Below, one piece after another: positions 1-11,976 of a stretch of DNA of 64,000 bases. Origin of the DNA: Phoenix dactylifera (Eukaryota; Streptophyta; Magnoliopsida; Arecales; Arecaceae); NCBI RefSeq assembly GCF_009389715.1, contig NC_052400.1:21297674-21361673 (forward strand). Direction: 5' to 3'. Position numbers and translations under genes: made by a program. Position 1 is the first letter of the stretch, and the number at the start of each line of letters is the position of its first letter. Under the pieces are notes generated by a model. The model saw only the letters and a list, made by a program, of their open reading frames with translations, was not told where the DNA came from and made no database searches.

Positions 1-2230
1 GACGAATCATAGCCCTCCAGTCGAGGAGAACGAGAGGAAAGTTTCAAATGGTAAATATATTTACGCAGAAGCATCCGCAGGTCGGTTCGAAGGGATAATT
101 ATTAGTAGAGGTGGGATCGTTAAAATTTCTGTCATGAATAGATCTTGCACAATGATAGGCCTTCAAAACTATGAAAATCATTAGAATACTATGATAGCCA
201 TAATTTCGAACCTTGCATCATTAGCATTCTCCCTTTATTCTTTTTTGTAGCATGTACACTTTGTTTTATTGAGCATGGCCAAGCAAGAAATATAAGTGTT
301 TATATGATGCCCTCTTCCGTTCAGTTCTCCCCCCCAGCTTCATTCAGAAGTCAGGATCTTTATAAAACAAGAAAAGAGAGGGAAAAAAAAGGCTGAGGAA
401 GGATTTTTGGTTGGAAGAGTTTTCAAGGTCGTCCAAGAAATGGACATCCGGCAAGCATTAGGCTGGAAATCTTTGCTCGCGCCATGGGAGACCCCCACGG
501 GCTCTTTTTGGAGAAAAGCTCGTCACAATCTTTGGTGAAACCAACTCCGTCGCTGGTGGCGTCACAAAATGTGCGCAGTTTTCAGGGAACAACCTGGGGA
601 GAGCTAATCAAACACCTGCACGCTAAGGGCGCTGTCATTTGATTACGTTTTACATGAAAAAGATATCAACGTACACTATACATGACTGGTTCTTAATCTC
701 ATTATCACAAAAAAAAATAACGTATTGGAAGCAAAATAAAGAAATAAAAAATCTGCAATTAGTTGCTGCTATGCAATCAAATTCCAAAACTGGGTCTCCA
801 AAAATAAAAATCTAGATCCCTACATACGGCCTGTAAATCCTGAAGATCACAACCAAAATCAGACAGCATAAGACAATGCATTTAAAATGAATAACTTCAT
901 TACTCAAGGGGGAAGCTTCACAACAAAACTTGCCCATCCGACCGGCTGAACAGTGAAATAATTTGTGGAACTGTGCATATTGCTAGAATTTGTAGGTGAG
1001 CATCCAATTCATCAAAGTGTGCTTTGATATCCAAAATATGGCAAATGACTTCCAGAACCTGTATGCACATACATCCTAGCATTTGCACCAAGCAAGAAAA
1101 ACCTTAGTCCGAAGGACGGACGATGTAGTTTAGGTCTAAATTAGGCTTAGTTATATTCTAGTTTTATGGAGTCTTACAAAGTTAGTTAAGTATTTTATTT
1201 TCTCGCAATTTTGTACCAATTTTTTCAGAGCTATTTTTCTAGTGGATCTTTGAGTCTTATTATGAGTATATAATGTCATCTAAAAGTCCTACCTTAGGTC
1301 TAGGTCGGTTAGGAAAGTTTTAAACTCTTTAGAATTGTGATTTGGAAAGATTTTTGGTCTTTTATGTGGAACTCAATGGAGTTTCGAATTTACTCTCGCC
1401 TAAAAGTCTTTGATATTTTTGTCGGAAAGGTGAACCAAGTTGATACAATAGAAATTTTGGTTGAATACGAGTCCAATTTTGAGTCACAGTGTAAGTTGTA
1501 GATCCATTATAGGCATGTCTGAAGTCCTTTTATGATTAGAAAACATTGTGTTAGGGTTGTTTGAATGACTATAAATACAGGTCACAGCATAAGTTGTAGG
1601 ACCATTATAGGCATGTCTGACGTCCTTTAATGATTAGAAAACATTGTCTTAGGGTTGTTTGAATGACAATAAATATAGGACAATGCGGACGAACAAATTT
1701 TGTATGATTTATTTATTTATTGAATAAAGTGACTCCTTTGTGGATATTTTAATCTCTATTATTCTCTCTCTTCTCTCTATTATTCCTCTTCTCTATTCAA
1801 CCCCTTGTTCTCAACAGGGAAAAGTTAATCAGCAAGCAGAAAGCCAATGCTTAAGAAGATGGGCAAGGACAAACATGGCTGATGAACACAAAAAAGAAGA
1901 GGAACATATGACACTACTCCACATTATGTGCTTCATGAAAAGAGCACATCGTATAATGGCCATCAAAGCTATCAAAACTGCAGAATTTTTTCATTAGGTA
2001 TTTCTGCATTTACTTAAAAAAAAAGAGCACATAATTTTGTTGATGCCTAAGTTATCAAAACCGCAAATATCATCATTTTAATCAGGTGTTCCTCAATGCT
2101 TGGAGTTTTACCAATGATTAATCTGAATGAGTCTCTTTGCCATGGAACAATGCCATGGTAAATAACAAAAGAAGCCAACTGAAATAACCACAAATTATCT
2201 AAATAAAACTTCATGCTTGATCAAGCATAC
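1..2230. other. Intergenic stretch, no gene recognised; possible old LTR remnant
   Basis: No coding exon is recognisable on either strand. The segment from about 1105 to 1815 reads like part of an old retrotransposon LTR: AT-rich, with TATA-like ATAAATA motifs, a T/C-rich end near 1750-1800 and an internal tandem duplication (annotated separately). I could not find matching flanks or a primer binding site, so the LTR idea is weak. The last exon of the adjacent V-ATPase d copy was looked for here and not found. Confidence 0.4.
1483..1678. repeat. Tandem duplication, 98-bp unit, two copies
   Basis: Two head-to-tail copies begin with GTCACAG at 1483 and 1581. Both contain TTATAGGCATGTCTGA, GATTAGAAAACATTGT and TTAGGGTTGTTTGAATGAC and end in ATAAATA. 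They differ at only a few positions, so the duplication is fairly young. It sits in a possible LTR remnant. Confidence 0.8.
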
Positions 2231-3129
2231 CTGCTGTTCAAATGCCAAGCAGAGCTCTTTCACCTCCTCTTCACAAAATGCCTTAACCAACATCTGGCTT
2301 TCCCCATGAGAAATTTTGGAAAAAACTGACTGATATGGAGGATACTTCTCCATTGCAGCATGAACCTGGAAGCTTTACAAAGGCACAAAAAGGTACAAAA
2401 ACCATATGTACATGCTATTGTCAATCACAAAAAGGTATAACCAACCCAAGCTATTGAACACAAACTGAAAAGGAAATGATATGGCCACTAGATCAAGCTG
2501 GGACATGGTAGTCACAGAATTTGATAATGCCAACTGAAACTGAATTACATAAAGGTATTATATGCAAAGCTACATAATTTTGTAAGACCTTATAACACAA
2601 ATATTACCACATGACTTTGGTTAAGAAGGGAGGAGAGCAGAAGAACAGGAAAAATGCAAACATCATCAAACATTCAATTCCGAGCATTACATAGCACTGC
2701 TTAATGATGAGTTTCATAAAGCGCTGCTTGAGAAATTGATAGATGCAAAGATTAAAAGAATGAAAACAAAAAAAAAAAAAACACATAGAAATGGAAAACA
2801 AAAATGATGAGCTTTACTAATCAATCATACTGGAAACAGAATATAAAACCCTGTTTTTATAATATTATACACAATTTTTTTATTTGAAAGTCAAATAATT
2901 TCCCATTTGCAAACCATTCATTTCTCATCAGCGGTCCTGGAGTTATAGAATAAAAAAAAGTCAAAATTCCTGAGGAAATAATAAAGCTCAATATTCCCAA
3001 ATTTTGTGACATTTAATTAGGAACTTGAAATATACAATACTCCATGATTCAATGTACATTTTAATGTTACATTTCTAATAAAAGGTAGGGCACAAGTGCC
3101 ACATTATGTAGGAGTCAGGTGCATTGGAG

Positions 3130-3561
3130 AAAGGGTGCAAATGAGTCAAGCAGCTCGCAAGTTGTTCGATCTCAGGTCTGGTCCAAGCTCAACTCAACTC
3201 GACAATTACCAAGCTCGAGAAGCTCGAACAATTTTTCGAGTCGAGTTCAAAGAGCAAAACACTCAGCTTGAAGGCTCGAAGCCTAGTCAAGTGTATATAT
3301 ATACATTATTAATCTAATATTTTAAAATTATATTATATTATAGTTTGTTTTAACCATATTTTTTAATCATAACTAAGGCTTGAGCTCGAGCTTGAGTCGC
3401 GATGAATCGATCTTGATTACTGTTTTTTTATATATATCGATTCGAGCTTGAGCTTGGATATTAAGGTTCGATCGATCTCAAGTCAACTTCCGAGCCTGAG
3501 TATTTTGAATAGAGTCAAGCTCAAGCCTCTAGCAACTCGACTTAGCTAGATTGCACCCCTA
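3130..3561. mobile_element. hAT-type MITE 1 (CTCGAG-rich body)
   Basis: A 432-bp insertion flanked by the 8-bp target duplication CATTGGAG (3122-3129 and 3562-3569). The ends are AAAGGGTGCAA and TTGCACCCCTA, imperfect inverted repeats of the TAGGGGTGCAA type. An 8-bp duplication with these ends is typical of non-autonomous hAT elements. The body is a degenerate mixture of CTCGAG, GAGCTC and CTTGAG motifs with an AT-rich centre and no coding capacity. It lies inside the V-ATPase d pseudogene. Confidence 0.85.
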
Positions 3562-3765
3562 CATTGGAGTTTTGGATTGACCCACTTTTGATCTAGCCGA
3601 TCTAGGACTGACTTGGAAATAACCTACTACAATATGAACCAAAGCCATTTCATTAGGTTTGGACCGAAAAGTATGATCTATTTCAAATATGTGTTGGATA
3701 TGGACTACCAAACACCGCGATCAGAAACCAAACCAACCCGATCAAATTGGGTTTGTAATTGTTAT

Positions 3766-3850
3766 TTAGAAGAGAGATGTTGGCCAATTGTTTTATCCAT
3801 TAAAAGAGGCACAACTGTAAAGAAAATATTAGAAGAGAGATGTTGGCCAA
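3766..3850. repeat. 22-bp direct repeats, 63-bp period
   Basis: TTAGAAGAGAGATGTTGGCC followed by AA occurs at 3766 and again at 3829, with about 41 unrelated bases between. This could be a small tandem duplication or the footprint of a short insertion. No terminal inverted repeat is evident in the spacer. Confidence 0.6.
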
Positions 3851-5054
3851 ACCTCTCGCTCTGACTGCTGCTCGAGACAGCAAAGCGGCCAAAGGTAGCC
3901 AGATATTTATGTCTGCCCATCACACGCTTTACATTGTGTGCCACAATATTAACCTATCTCGTGGAATACCACGCCACCCCATTTCTCAAGGAGGAAGCGC
4001 TCGGCCTAGGGCAGGTTTGACTTGTCTAAAAGCAACGAAAAATGAACTGCAAAAAACACTATAATGTCTGGAACAGCCTAATCTTAGCATAGGCACACCT
4101 ACAAATGGCGATGCGAAGACCAGTGTCACCATGCAAGATATCAGGGTAGTAGAAGTATTGCATCTCTCCCTATGCAGATTCAGACCTTCCTATTTTCCCT
4201 GTCAGAAAGGTATCTTAACATTGAACTTTGTCCTAAAATTGCACTTTGCAATTGAGTTCACATAAAAGCTCTTCCTTAGCAGTGAAAACTTAGACGTGAA
4301 TAAAATGCATTCACATGCTGAAAGTTTACCTGTTGCTATGCCAGATTTTAAACAATGCGCTCTCATAATAAATCCAAAAACTAGTATGCACTAATATGCA
4401 CTGAACAACATGAGGTCCAGGCACTCATTTTTAGCATTCTCATATCGGATATTAGCTTATTAATTCCACAATTCATTAATCACCATTAATTAGAGAAAAC
4501 AGCTACGGGATGAATATGGTCCCAAGATATGAAACTATATTAAAGATACTATTCAATTAAGCATCTCTTACAAGAGGAAGACCTCCATATGAAATAAAGA
4601 TAAAAAAAAGCTTGCAGCAAACCAAAATTAGCATAAAGCTTCCAAAAGTCATCTCGAGTCAGCTCAGTGCTAATATTGTACCAATAAAACCTAAAGAGAC
4701 AACAACAGTGAGCCACTTTGAAATTTTCTATCATGAAACTGACAGTAGCATGAGAAAAATATTATAGGACTAAAAATCATTGGATTAATGGAGTTGCAAC
4801 ATTGTGGGTTGCATAAAAAAAAGGTGGAATGTCAAGATTGCACTTATGCTACTTCAAGGAACTGTAAACAGCTATTTACCTAGAATGCAAAATCATTTGG
4901 ACATCATACTTGTTTAGGATGATATCAAGTCAGCCTAGCCGTTTGGCATGAGCAACAACAATTTACTGGTGGAGCTACAATCATTTTGAAAACCAAACCA
5001 TTATGTCGCTTTTACCACTTTCAAGAAAAACAAGCCTTTTTATTTTGTAATGGA

Positions 5055-5825
5055 AATATGTACGAGAACATACACATGCAATATTCTGAAAAGAATGGGT
5101 AAGTCTAAGTCAGTAGCTCTGATGTGATATGCCCAGAAGTATGGAGCCAATGGTGTATCAACAAGGACTAGCCTGTAAAGCTCTGGCCGCTGCAAGGGTA
5201 GCAATGCTGAAGAATGGGTAAGCAAGAGCTTAACACTCTTGTTAATAGTTCAAGTAAAAGCAAGACAGGTATAAGACTTATCAATTTCCCAACAAAAATA
5301 TGTACAAAGAGCATACACATGCAATATTCTGAAAAGACCAAGTCAGTATAAAGTACCTCTAATGTGACACATCCAGAGAACTATGAAGCCAATGGTGTAT
5401 GAACAAGGACTAGCTTGTAAAGCTCACGAATAATGCTTTAAATACCGTGGGTGGGATTGTCCTGGTTTTTTCATGGAACAGGACATCCTGCATTCTGCCA
5501 CTTCTCATACTAGTCATTTCCCAACTCTTCCCGTCCTGACATTGGGGACATTGCCTTGTCCTAACATTAGGGTTAGAATGAGACATCCGGCATACTGATA
5601 CTTCCCTTCCTAGTTCATTTCTCGACTCTTCCCATCCCCACTAGGGATGGTGCCTTGTCCCAACGCTGGGGATGGTGGAATGCCCTACCATCCCATCGGT
5701 ACATAAAACCTTGCTCACACATATTTTGGGACACTGCAAGGGTAGTGATGCTGAAGAAAGTGAAAGCAAGAAAACACACACTCTTATTAATAGTTCAAGA
5801 AATGAAAACATGAAGAACATAAGCA
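5055..5825. repeat. Repeated V-ATPase d exon/intron segment, interrupted
   Basis: The segment holding the LVLVDTPLAPYF exon (about 5060-5275) is repeated just downstream (about 5298-5425). Both copies share ACACATGCAATATTCTGAAA, GCCAATGGTGTAT and ACAAGGACTAGC. The continuation of the second copy (CTGCAAGGGTAG, GATGCTGAAGAA, TTAATAGTTCAAG) reappears only at about 5733-5800, after a block of GGGATGG-type sequence. The simplest reading is a tandem duplication of about 240 bp whose second copy was split by an insertion near 5421-5730. Confidence 0.7.
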
Positions 5826-6022
5826 TTGATTCAAATCTTGGTGGGGCATATCATGGGATGTGAGGATGGGGCAATGTCCTGAGTCTTAGGATGGGGCTAA
5901 CCGACTATTGTACGATCATCCCATGCAATGTGTCTAGAGACATTTCCCACCCCAAGTGTCAAAAATAGGGAGAGCTAGCAGGACATCCCATTTCATGAAA
6001 AAACAAGATGGCCCCATTCCAC
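5449..6022. mobile_element. Inverted-repeat element with GGGATGG/GGACA motifs
   Basis: The left end region (TTTTTTCATGGAACAGGACA near 5467) and the reverse complement of the right end (TTTTTTCATGAAATGGGATG near 6002) match over roughly 40 bases with several differences. The bodies (5449-5700 and 5843-6022) are rich in GGGATGG and GGACATCC. The middle (about 5730-5820) is V-ATPase d sequence. Either one element encloses a host piece, or two related elements flank it. No clear target duplication was found. Confidence 0.45.
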
Positions 6023-7989
6023 ATAATCCAATTCATTCAGTATAATTAATACAACAAGATACCTACCGGGCATGCCCAAATGATGGCATTTTCTTAATAG
6101 TTCTTGGACTTCTCTCTCATGTAGAGTGCCAATGACCATAAGGACAACATTGTTAATCATGTGACTATACCTGAAATGAAAAGAGTTAAATACAACTTTA
6201 CTAGATGTCAAATACCAAACTTTTAATATTTTATAAATACTTGATTTTGCAAAAAAGAAAACTGAACATGGTGTGCAAGGAAAAACACAGTAACTGAAAT
6301 CACAGAATATATAAATGCAATGACATGTACATTATAAAGTCAAGAAAGTTTAACAATGACTCCGTGGCTTGGCAGTAACATATGTTTGCACTCATCAACC
6401 AATATGAGGATGCATTTTTCCACAATGGTAGTTGTATGTAAAGGAGAAGATTCTGCAATTAGTTGAAATTTTCACTTTGAACCATCACAATATGATCTAG
6501 AAAAGATAATAAAAACAAGTACCAAGATCCATCAAATTTTCCTACAACTACTGCCTTCATGATAATCAATGCTTGCATCTAGCAAACAAAGAAACAACAT
6601 TTTGCTAGGTCAAAGCTTCATTATAATATGATATCATCTCAATAACAGGGTTCCTAGGTGAAAGTACATCTCACAGGGGAGGCATAAAGGAACAGTGACT
6701 CCTGCTAACTAGCAAAATCCAGAGGCAAGGATTAGTTCAAAAAATTTATACTGCATGCAGGAAGCCTGGAATAAATTCAGAGAGGCTGCAAAGAACAATC
6801 TTCTACACCAAAGACTTAGGACAAAATGACACTGGCCCATTAAATTTTCTTATAACGAAACTAAATAGATTACCACAGCCCAAGTGCGATAACAAGATTT
6901 TGCAAGGAATAAAACAAACAAAAAGAAGCATAGCCCTTTCTTTAATAAAACAAAAAGGTCAGCTCCCCTAGTCATAAAGAATCGAATCCGAGATTCAAAA
7001 TCGCAAGCTTTCTTTTGAACGACTCCTCCAGAGCCTTCCTGCTTTCATCCACTAGTGGTCATCAAGCAAGAATCCAACCAAGAACAACATCTCAGCCAAT
7101 GAGTAAAGAAGACGCAGATATCAAGATACAAGACTTACAAAATTAACTCTATCAAGATACCAAGATATCAAGAAGACTCGGATGGTTTCATCTTCCTACA
7201 GTACAAACCTAACTTTAACTTTTGAGATGTCAAGATATGCTTCTTCTTACCCGATTACTCCAAGCAAAAATTCTGCTGAATATGAAAATCCAAACAAAAT
7301 GACAACAGGTCACTATAATGGCATATCTTTGGTATGCTACGCAATGAAAACTATGAAAACAAAAGCTTTTTCCCACTTTTATAGAGCCTATGACTTGTAA
7401 ACCTCAAAATTTGCATCGAATTTCGATTTTTATATGACAAGATAAAAAATATTATACAGCCGCAAAGAAATCTCCCAAAAACGCATGCTAAAGAGCAAAA
7501 GGAACGGATCTTGAACGTCAAAGAGGATATCTTGGATTTAAATAACGGAGGCAAGGGAAACAACTCACCATTCCGGAGATAGGGGCGTACTTGGTTGCCC
7601 AGAGGTGCTTCTTGATGTCGTCTAGGGTTTCGCATTGGCAGACGTTATCGTGGTCTGTGGCGGGGAAAGCAGGCCCGACCGGTACCCCCGTCCGATCACC
7701 GCCGCGGAGTGATCCGGACCAGAGACGATGGAACTCGGGGGGAATCGCAAGAGAGGAGAAAGAGCAACGAAAGGGAACCCCAGAAGCCCAGAGGAGCGAG
7801 CAGCGGCTTCGCGGAGGTGCCCCCGACCCAGTATTTATCGGAACCTGGCACGTGCGGTGCCCTAGGATGGACGGCTTTGATTTAACGTGACGGACTTTTA
7901 AGTCGGCAGATCCTTGACCGGCATCATCGGTCTAAAACAAACCGCCTAGGCCTAGCTCGAAAGAGGGCAGCTTGGGTTCATCCATGTTA

Positions 7990-8330
7990 AGCCTGTTATA
8001 TTCTGTAGATAACTCAGCTTACGATGATGACTGGTTGGATGCAGAGATGCATCAGCGATATGGGTGGCTGCCACCCATTGCTTCGAGATATTCGGACCAT
8101 GATAAATAGAGATATTGCCTTCCAAGCTAAGCATATCTATAAAAAGATTAACCGAACTGTGAATTGGGTGGCTTTGTATGTGGCTGACCACTCTGGGGAA
8201 CTCTTTCGGTTGGTGAGAGAGAGATACTTCGAGCGCTCTGAGACGTGTTATCTTTTGACTTTTTTGGATGTATTCATACTAGAAGTGTATGAGTTATCCG
8301 TTGTAACAACAAAAAAAAATCGTAAAAAAG
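7990..8330 (+). mobile_element. LINE fragment: RNase H-like domain remnant
   Basis: The plus-strand reading frame 8024-8341 encodes HPLLRDIRTMINRDIAFQAK and VNWVALYVADHSGEL. This matches the C-terminal part of the plant RNase H-like (RVT_3) domain at the end of LINE-type polyproteins, and it aligns with the fragment at 19599-20003. The upstream part is out of frame, with a shift near 8015, and the segment ends near an A-rich tract at 8311-8320. It is a dead 3' fragment next to the V-ATPase d pseudogene. Its exact ends and target duplication could not be fixed. Confidence 0.6.
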
Positions 8331-9226
8331 CGAAAATATAATAGATAGCTTTAGTTTTACGCAACAAATTTAAATCTGCATTTTTTTTCCTAAAGATTCT
8401 GGAAATCATCCGGTTCAATCTTAAACTAACCGTTGTTGAGGACTTGCATGTAATACTTTTGTTCCAATGGTGTTTCTTGGTAAAAGAGTGATATTTATCA
8501 AGAGATAAGTAACTGCATATCTTCCCAAAACCTTTTATTCACATCATTTTCTTTTTGTTCAGATAATCATTATCTTGTTCCAGAGATAAGCTATCTGGAA
8601 CGTACATTTCAGGCAACAGGTTACTTCAGATCAGCCAATTTCCTTTCTATACCTCAACCATGCACTTGAATCTTAAGGCCTCGACCCTTTTAAACAGCTT
8701 ATGCACTCTTCTTGATGCGTAATTTAAATCCTCAAATGAGAACCAGAATTCAGGGCAATCCTGATTAGCTTTCAAAAACTTGCAGCAAATGCAACTCCTG
8801 CCTTATTGAGGCTCACACTCCTCGATATCACATCTTTAAACCTGATGCATTTACTATAGTAGATATCATGTTGTATAAGCTATTACACTGTGCGCGACAT
8901 GCATCATAATATTTTACAGAACCTCCAAACTGGTGCAAAAGAGAACAAAAGGAATCAGGAAAGAAAATTCGAAACTGTGTGTTTAGCAAACTGATGGAAT
9001 TTCTGAAGAGTACAGGGCTGCAATGAAAGAAGAGAAGGGAAGAAACAGGAAAAGAAAGGGTAATCTAGAATACACATGGAAAGAGAATGCCTGAAGCTTA
9101 TTTCAATGAAACTAATTGAAATTGCTTCTTTAGGTACATATCAAGGCAGAGCTATCTCAAACCTAGGGATATATAAATCCATGTATCTATTTATCAGCAG
9201 ACTGTCTTCAAACTTTTCTTACCAGA

Positions 9227-9228
<2 letters not shown>

Positions 9229-9269
<41 letters not shown>
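9229..9269. repeat. (AT)n microsatellite
   Basis: About 41 bases of uninterrupted alternating A and T. A shorter tract of the same kind lies at 9947-9969. Confidence 0.95.
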
Positions 9270-9270
<1 letters not shown>

Positions 9271-9542
9271 CCAGAAGATACCAAAACAAGTATGTATAAT
9301 ATCTAAAATATTTCAAAAAGTCCAAACTTTCATGGAGTTGCTTGGAGCCCATCATCATCACAAGTCAATTTTGCACCGGGCAAGAAATATACATTTCCGA
9401 CTTACTATATTTTAAGAAAGAGTAGTTTACTAACAAATTTTTAAAATCTTAAAGACAGTAACCCTATAATGGAGCGGACTAAGATGCAAATTTTTTTTCG
9501 AAGCAATTGTCATAATGCCATACTACTCTACTATATGTCTAG

Positions 9543-9700
9543 AGCAAGATTCGTCATATTAATACCGGATCCCATATTGATACTATGTAGGAACAGTTTC
9601 TCACATGCCTAGTCTAAAAGTTAATTTGGTACCAGTATAGTATGGTACAATGTATGCTCGATACAGAGCAGTATGCATAGGTATGGCGACTCATGAGGAT
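9543..9700. mobile_element. Degenerate CAAGATTCGTC-type element
   Basis: GCAAGATTCGTC at about 9544, followed by ATACCGGATCC and several GGTAC motifs, matches the start of the element at 23882-24045. The right end and target duplication are not clear. It is probably an older member of the GGTACC-rich lineage described elsewhere in this window. Confidence 0.5.
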
Positions 9701-11413
9701 TATCATGGAGAAAAGTAATTTAATGAAGAGTTCTTGAAGTGGAGACTACCAATTAGAAATTGGGTTCCTATCAATAAAAGAACATGACAACAATGACACA
9801 ATAAGCGTGAAAACAAAAAGAAACATTCATTTGGTTAACCAAGCATCCGTAGCAATAATAGAAGAAGTTACAACATTTACACATCCAGCATTTAGCCGAC
9901 AAAATTTTTGAGAAACTGGCACTTAAGTAAGAACATGGAGTGATTTGATATATATATATATATATATATGAGAAAAGAGGAATAGAAATAGGCCGAAAAT
10001 CATATAGGATGAAATAGTGAAAAAGGACTTGATATCACTATATCTTTCAAAGTGTGTGGCCATAAATAGAGTGGGAATAGAGTAAAAGGATTCTTGTAGC
10101 CAACCCAACTAGTTTGGGATTAAAGCTTAGTTAAGTTGAGTTGAGTTCTCAAGTTATGATAAGAATTATTGCAAAATAATCTTGACTTTGGCAATCTAAT
10201 TCAAAAAAAGATCAAGTGCCAAAAAGGAAAATCAAAAGAAAACCGTCCTTCATTAAAGAATTTTGCAAGCAGGATTCACGTATTGTATTAGCTTATGTGC
10301 ATGTATTCATTTACTTGGCTACTAGCGAAACTTGACCTCTAACCATATTGTGCAATTCATTGGCGTTGGAACTATTATAATTACCATATGATTTTGGACC
10401 CAGAGAGGGAACTTCATAAGATGATTTAATTCACAGATGCATGCTACTAGATTGCTCTTAATTTTTCGTAAGAGTTTTCATCCTCTTTTTGCTTTCTGTT
10501 CCTTGTACTTCTCTCTTATGTGTCAAATACCCAATCCTTACTCTCAGAAAGAGAGCCATTCCCATGTGTTTCGATTAGCAATGCTTCCTACTCTGCTCCA
10601 TCTCTGTGGATGCTGTGCTCTATAAATCAAGAACCATAGTTTAGTGTTGGAAAAAGAGGCCAGCAACTTGGACATGAGAGAGGGAGACAAGGAGGTGGAA
10701 GCAGAGGTGTGGTTTTTAATTGTACCGAAAGACCCGTGTTCTCCGTGTCTCTTGCCGCTCCTTTGCCTCCACACTCCATCCCATAAGCTAGGTGCCGGAG
10801 CACCACATCGAGATAGCCGGGCAGAGGTGAGAATAGGGAGGGGGAGGAACAAGATAGATAAGCGATGAGGTATTTCTTTTCTTTTTTTTTTTCCAAAGGA
10901 AGGGGAGCCTGAGCCACCCAATTTATTGAATATGCGAGAGAAATATGTACATGAGAGTCAAAAGAGACAGGGATGGAATGTACAATGCGAAGGCAGGAGG
11001 AAAAATAAGTAACAACCAATGAGAACAAGTAGATGGAACAACAAGCAATATGATGAGGAGAAGATTGCACCATTTTTGGAGGTCAGAAGGTAGGTTTTAA
11101 CCAGTTAAAGTCCATGTCAAGTGGTCGCTATTGACCTTTCGGAATTCTTGACCAGAATGCCACATGTCATGAAAACGGTGCGTGTAGGATGTTTTAATAT
11201 CTAGAGTATATACAGCACTCCTCCATACATAACCCTTGAGGAATAAGTTTCTTCTCTATCAATCTTTATATATCATTAAACAGGGATAAAAAAGTAGATA
11301 GAGACTAGATTAAAATCAAATCTCAGTAATACTCCTGTCTCCTTTTTTTTTTTACTTAATTAAGAAGAAAAATTCAGGGGGGTCGTGTTGTCGCAGAGGA
11401 AGGAGTTTCAGGT

Positions 11414-11482
11414 GCGATGAATCCCGTGAGGACGAAGGAGGTCGTGTTGATTCAATTACGACGAATCTCGTGAGGACGAGCC
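11414..11482 (+). repeat. Two direct repeats resembling a hammerhead stem II core
   Basis: Copy 1 (11414-11438) reads GCGATGAATCCCGTGAGGAC then GAAGG. Copy 2 (11459-11483) reads ACGACGAATCTCGTGAGGAC then GAGCC. The CCGTGAGGACGAA string equals the common hammerhead ribozyme stem II/loop, but the essential CUGAUGA box is changed at its first two bases in both copies and no cleavage-site pairing is evident. I annotate only a short repeat. Confidence 0.5.
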
Positions 11483-11976
11483 TCTGAATCTACGTCGGAG
11501 AGCTTGGTCGATAGATTCGCAGGCAAGGCAGCTGAACCCATGAAGCAACCCAACCCAAATACTGGTAATGTGGCTGAAAATTATTCATTACTTTAATTTA
11601 AAGTGAGAGCCGATAATGGGATCAGCTAGGTTTGTCCCTGCTCTTTTTTTTTTTTTCTTCTAATGGACACAATAACTACAATCGACTCATTTGTGATTTC
11701 ATTGAAGAATAGCTCTGCAGGAAATGGGAAGCCTAAAACAAAAATGAAAAAGAAAATAATACTAATAAATAAATACGCCATAAAATGATCGATGAAATCT
11801 CAAACAACGATTGCATGCACAGTAGAATTTTTTTTAAACTCCTCTCGGTCTTTCACTTGGACACATGCCTTCTCTCTTTTTCTCTCGTCCTCTCTCCGGT
11901 GTGGCGAGGACACGGCCCTTCGCCCTCCATCCATCCCTCCCTCCATCGAGATATGGGAGCTAGGAGGCATTTTTAA

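Larger units (their letters stand above)
2231..7760 (-). pseudogene. V-type proton ATPase subunit d, decayed intron-containing copy
   Basis: Subunit d belongs to the V0 sector and couples the central stalk to the proteolipid ring of vacuolar H+-ATPase. Recognisable exons on the minus strand: 7569-~7760 (GRGYRSGLL, then CQCETLDDIKKHLWATKY), 6067-6170 (YSHMINNVVLMVIGTLHERE, ELLRKCHHLGM), ~5110-5215 (ELYRLVLVDTPLAPYF, then TDLD), ~4625-4690 (TELTRDDFWKLYANFGLL) and 2231-2365 (45 codons, EKYPPYQSVFSKISHGESQ to LCLAFEQQ). Several exons keep good splice sites, so this is a duplicated gene rather than a retrocopy. It is broken: a one-base frameshift lies between GLLSP and the TDHDN segment near 7665, the normal ATG and N-terminus are absent, a second frame disruption lies before ELYRLV near 5195, and exons before EYIR and at the C-terminus are not found. 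The family is identified by recalled motifs. An assembly error could explain one frameshift but not the missing exons. Confidence 0.85.
8342..11976. other. Intergenic stretch between V-ATPase d pseudogene and pectate lyase
   Basis: No gene is recognised. It contains (AT)n tracts at 9229-9269 and 9947-9969, a degenerate copy of the CAAGATTCGTC element near 9543-9700, and a moderately GC-rich patch at 10640-10920 whose minus-strand reading frames match no family I know. A pair of GTGAGGACGA-containing repeats lies at 11414-11482. The last 100 bp or so (11870-11976) would be the pectate lyase 3' UTR. Confidence 0.5.

Noticed and set aside
10544..11073. Minus-strand frames of 125 and 148 codons
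   Set aside because: Two frames overlap, neither shows a known motif or splice structure, and the segment ends in homopolymer-rich DNA.
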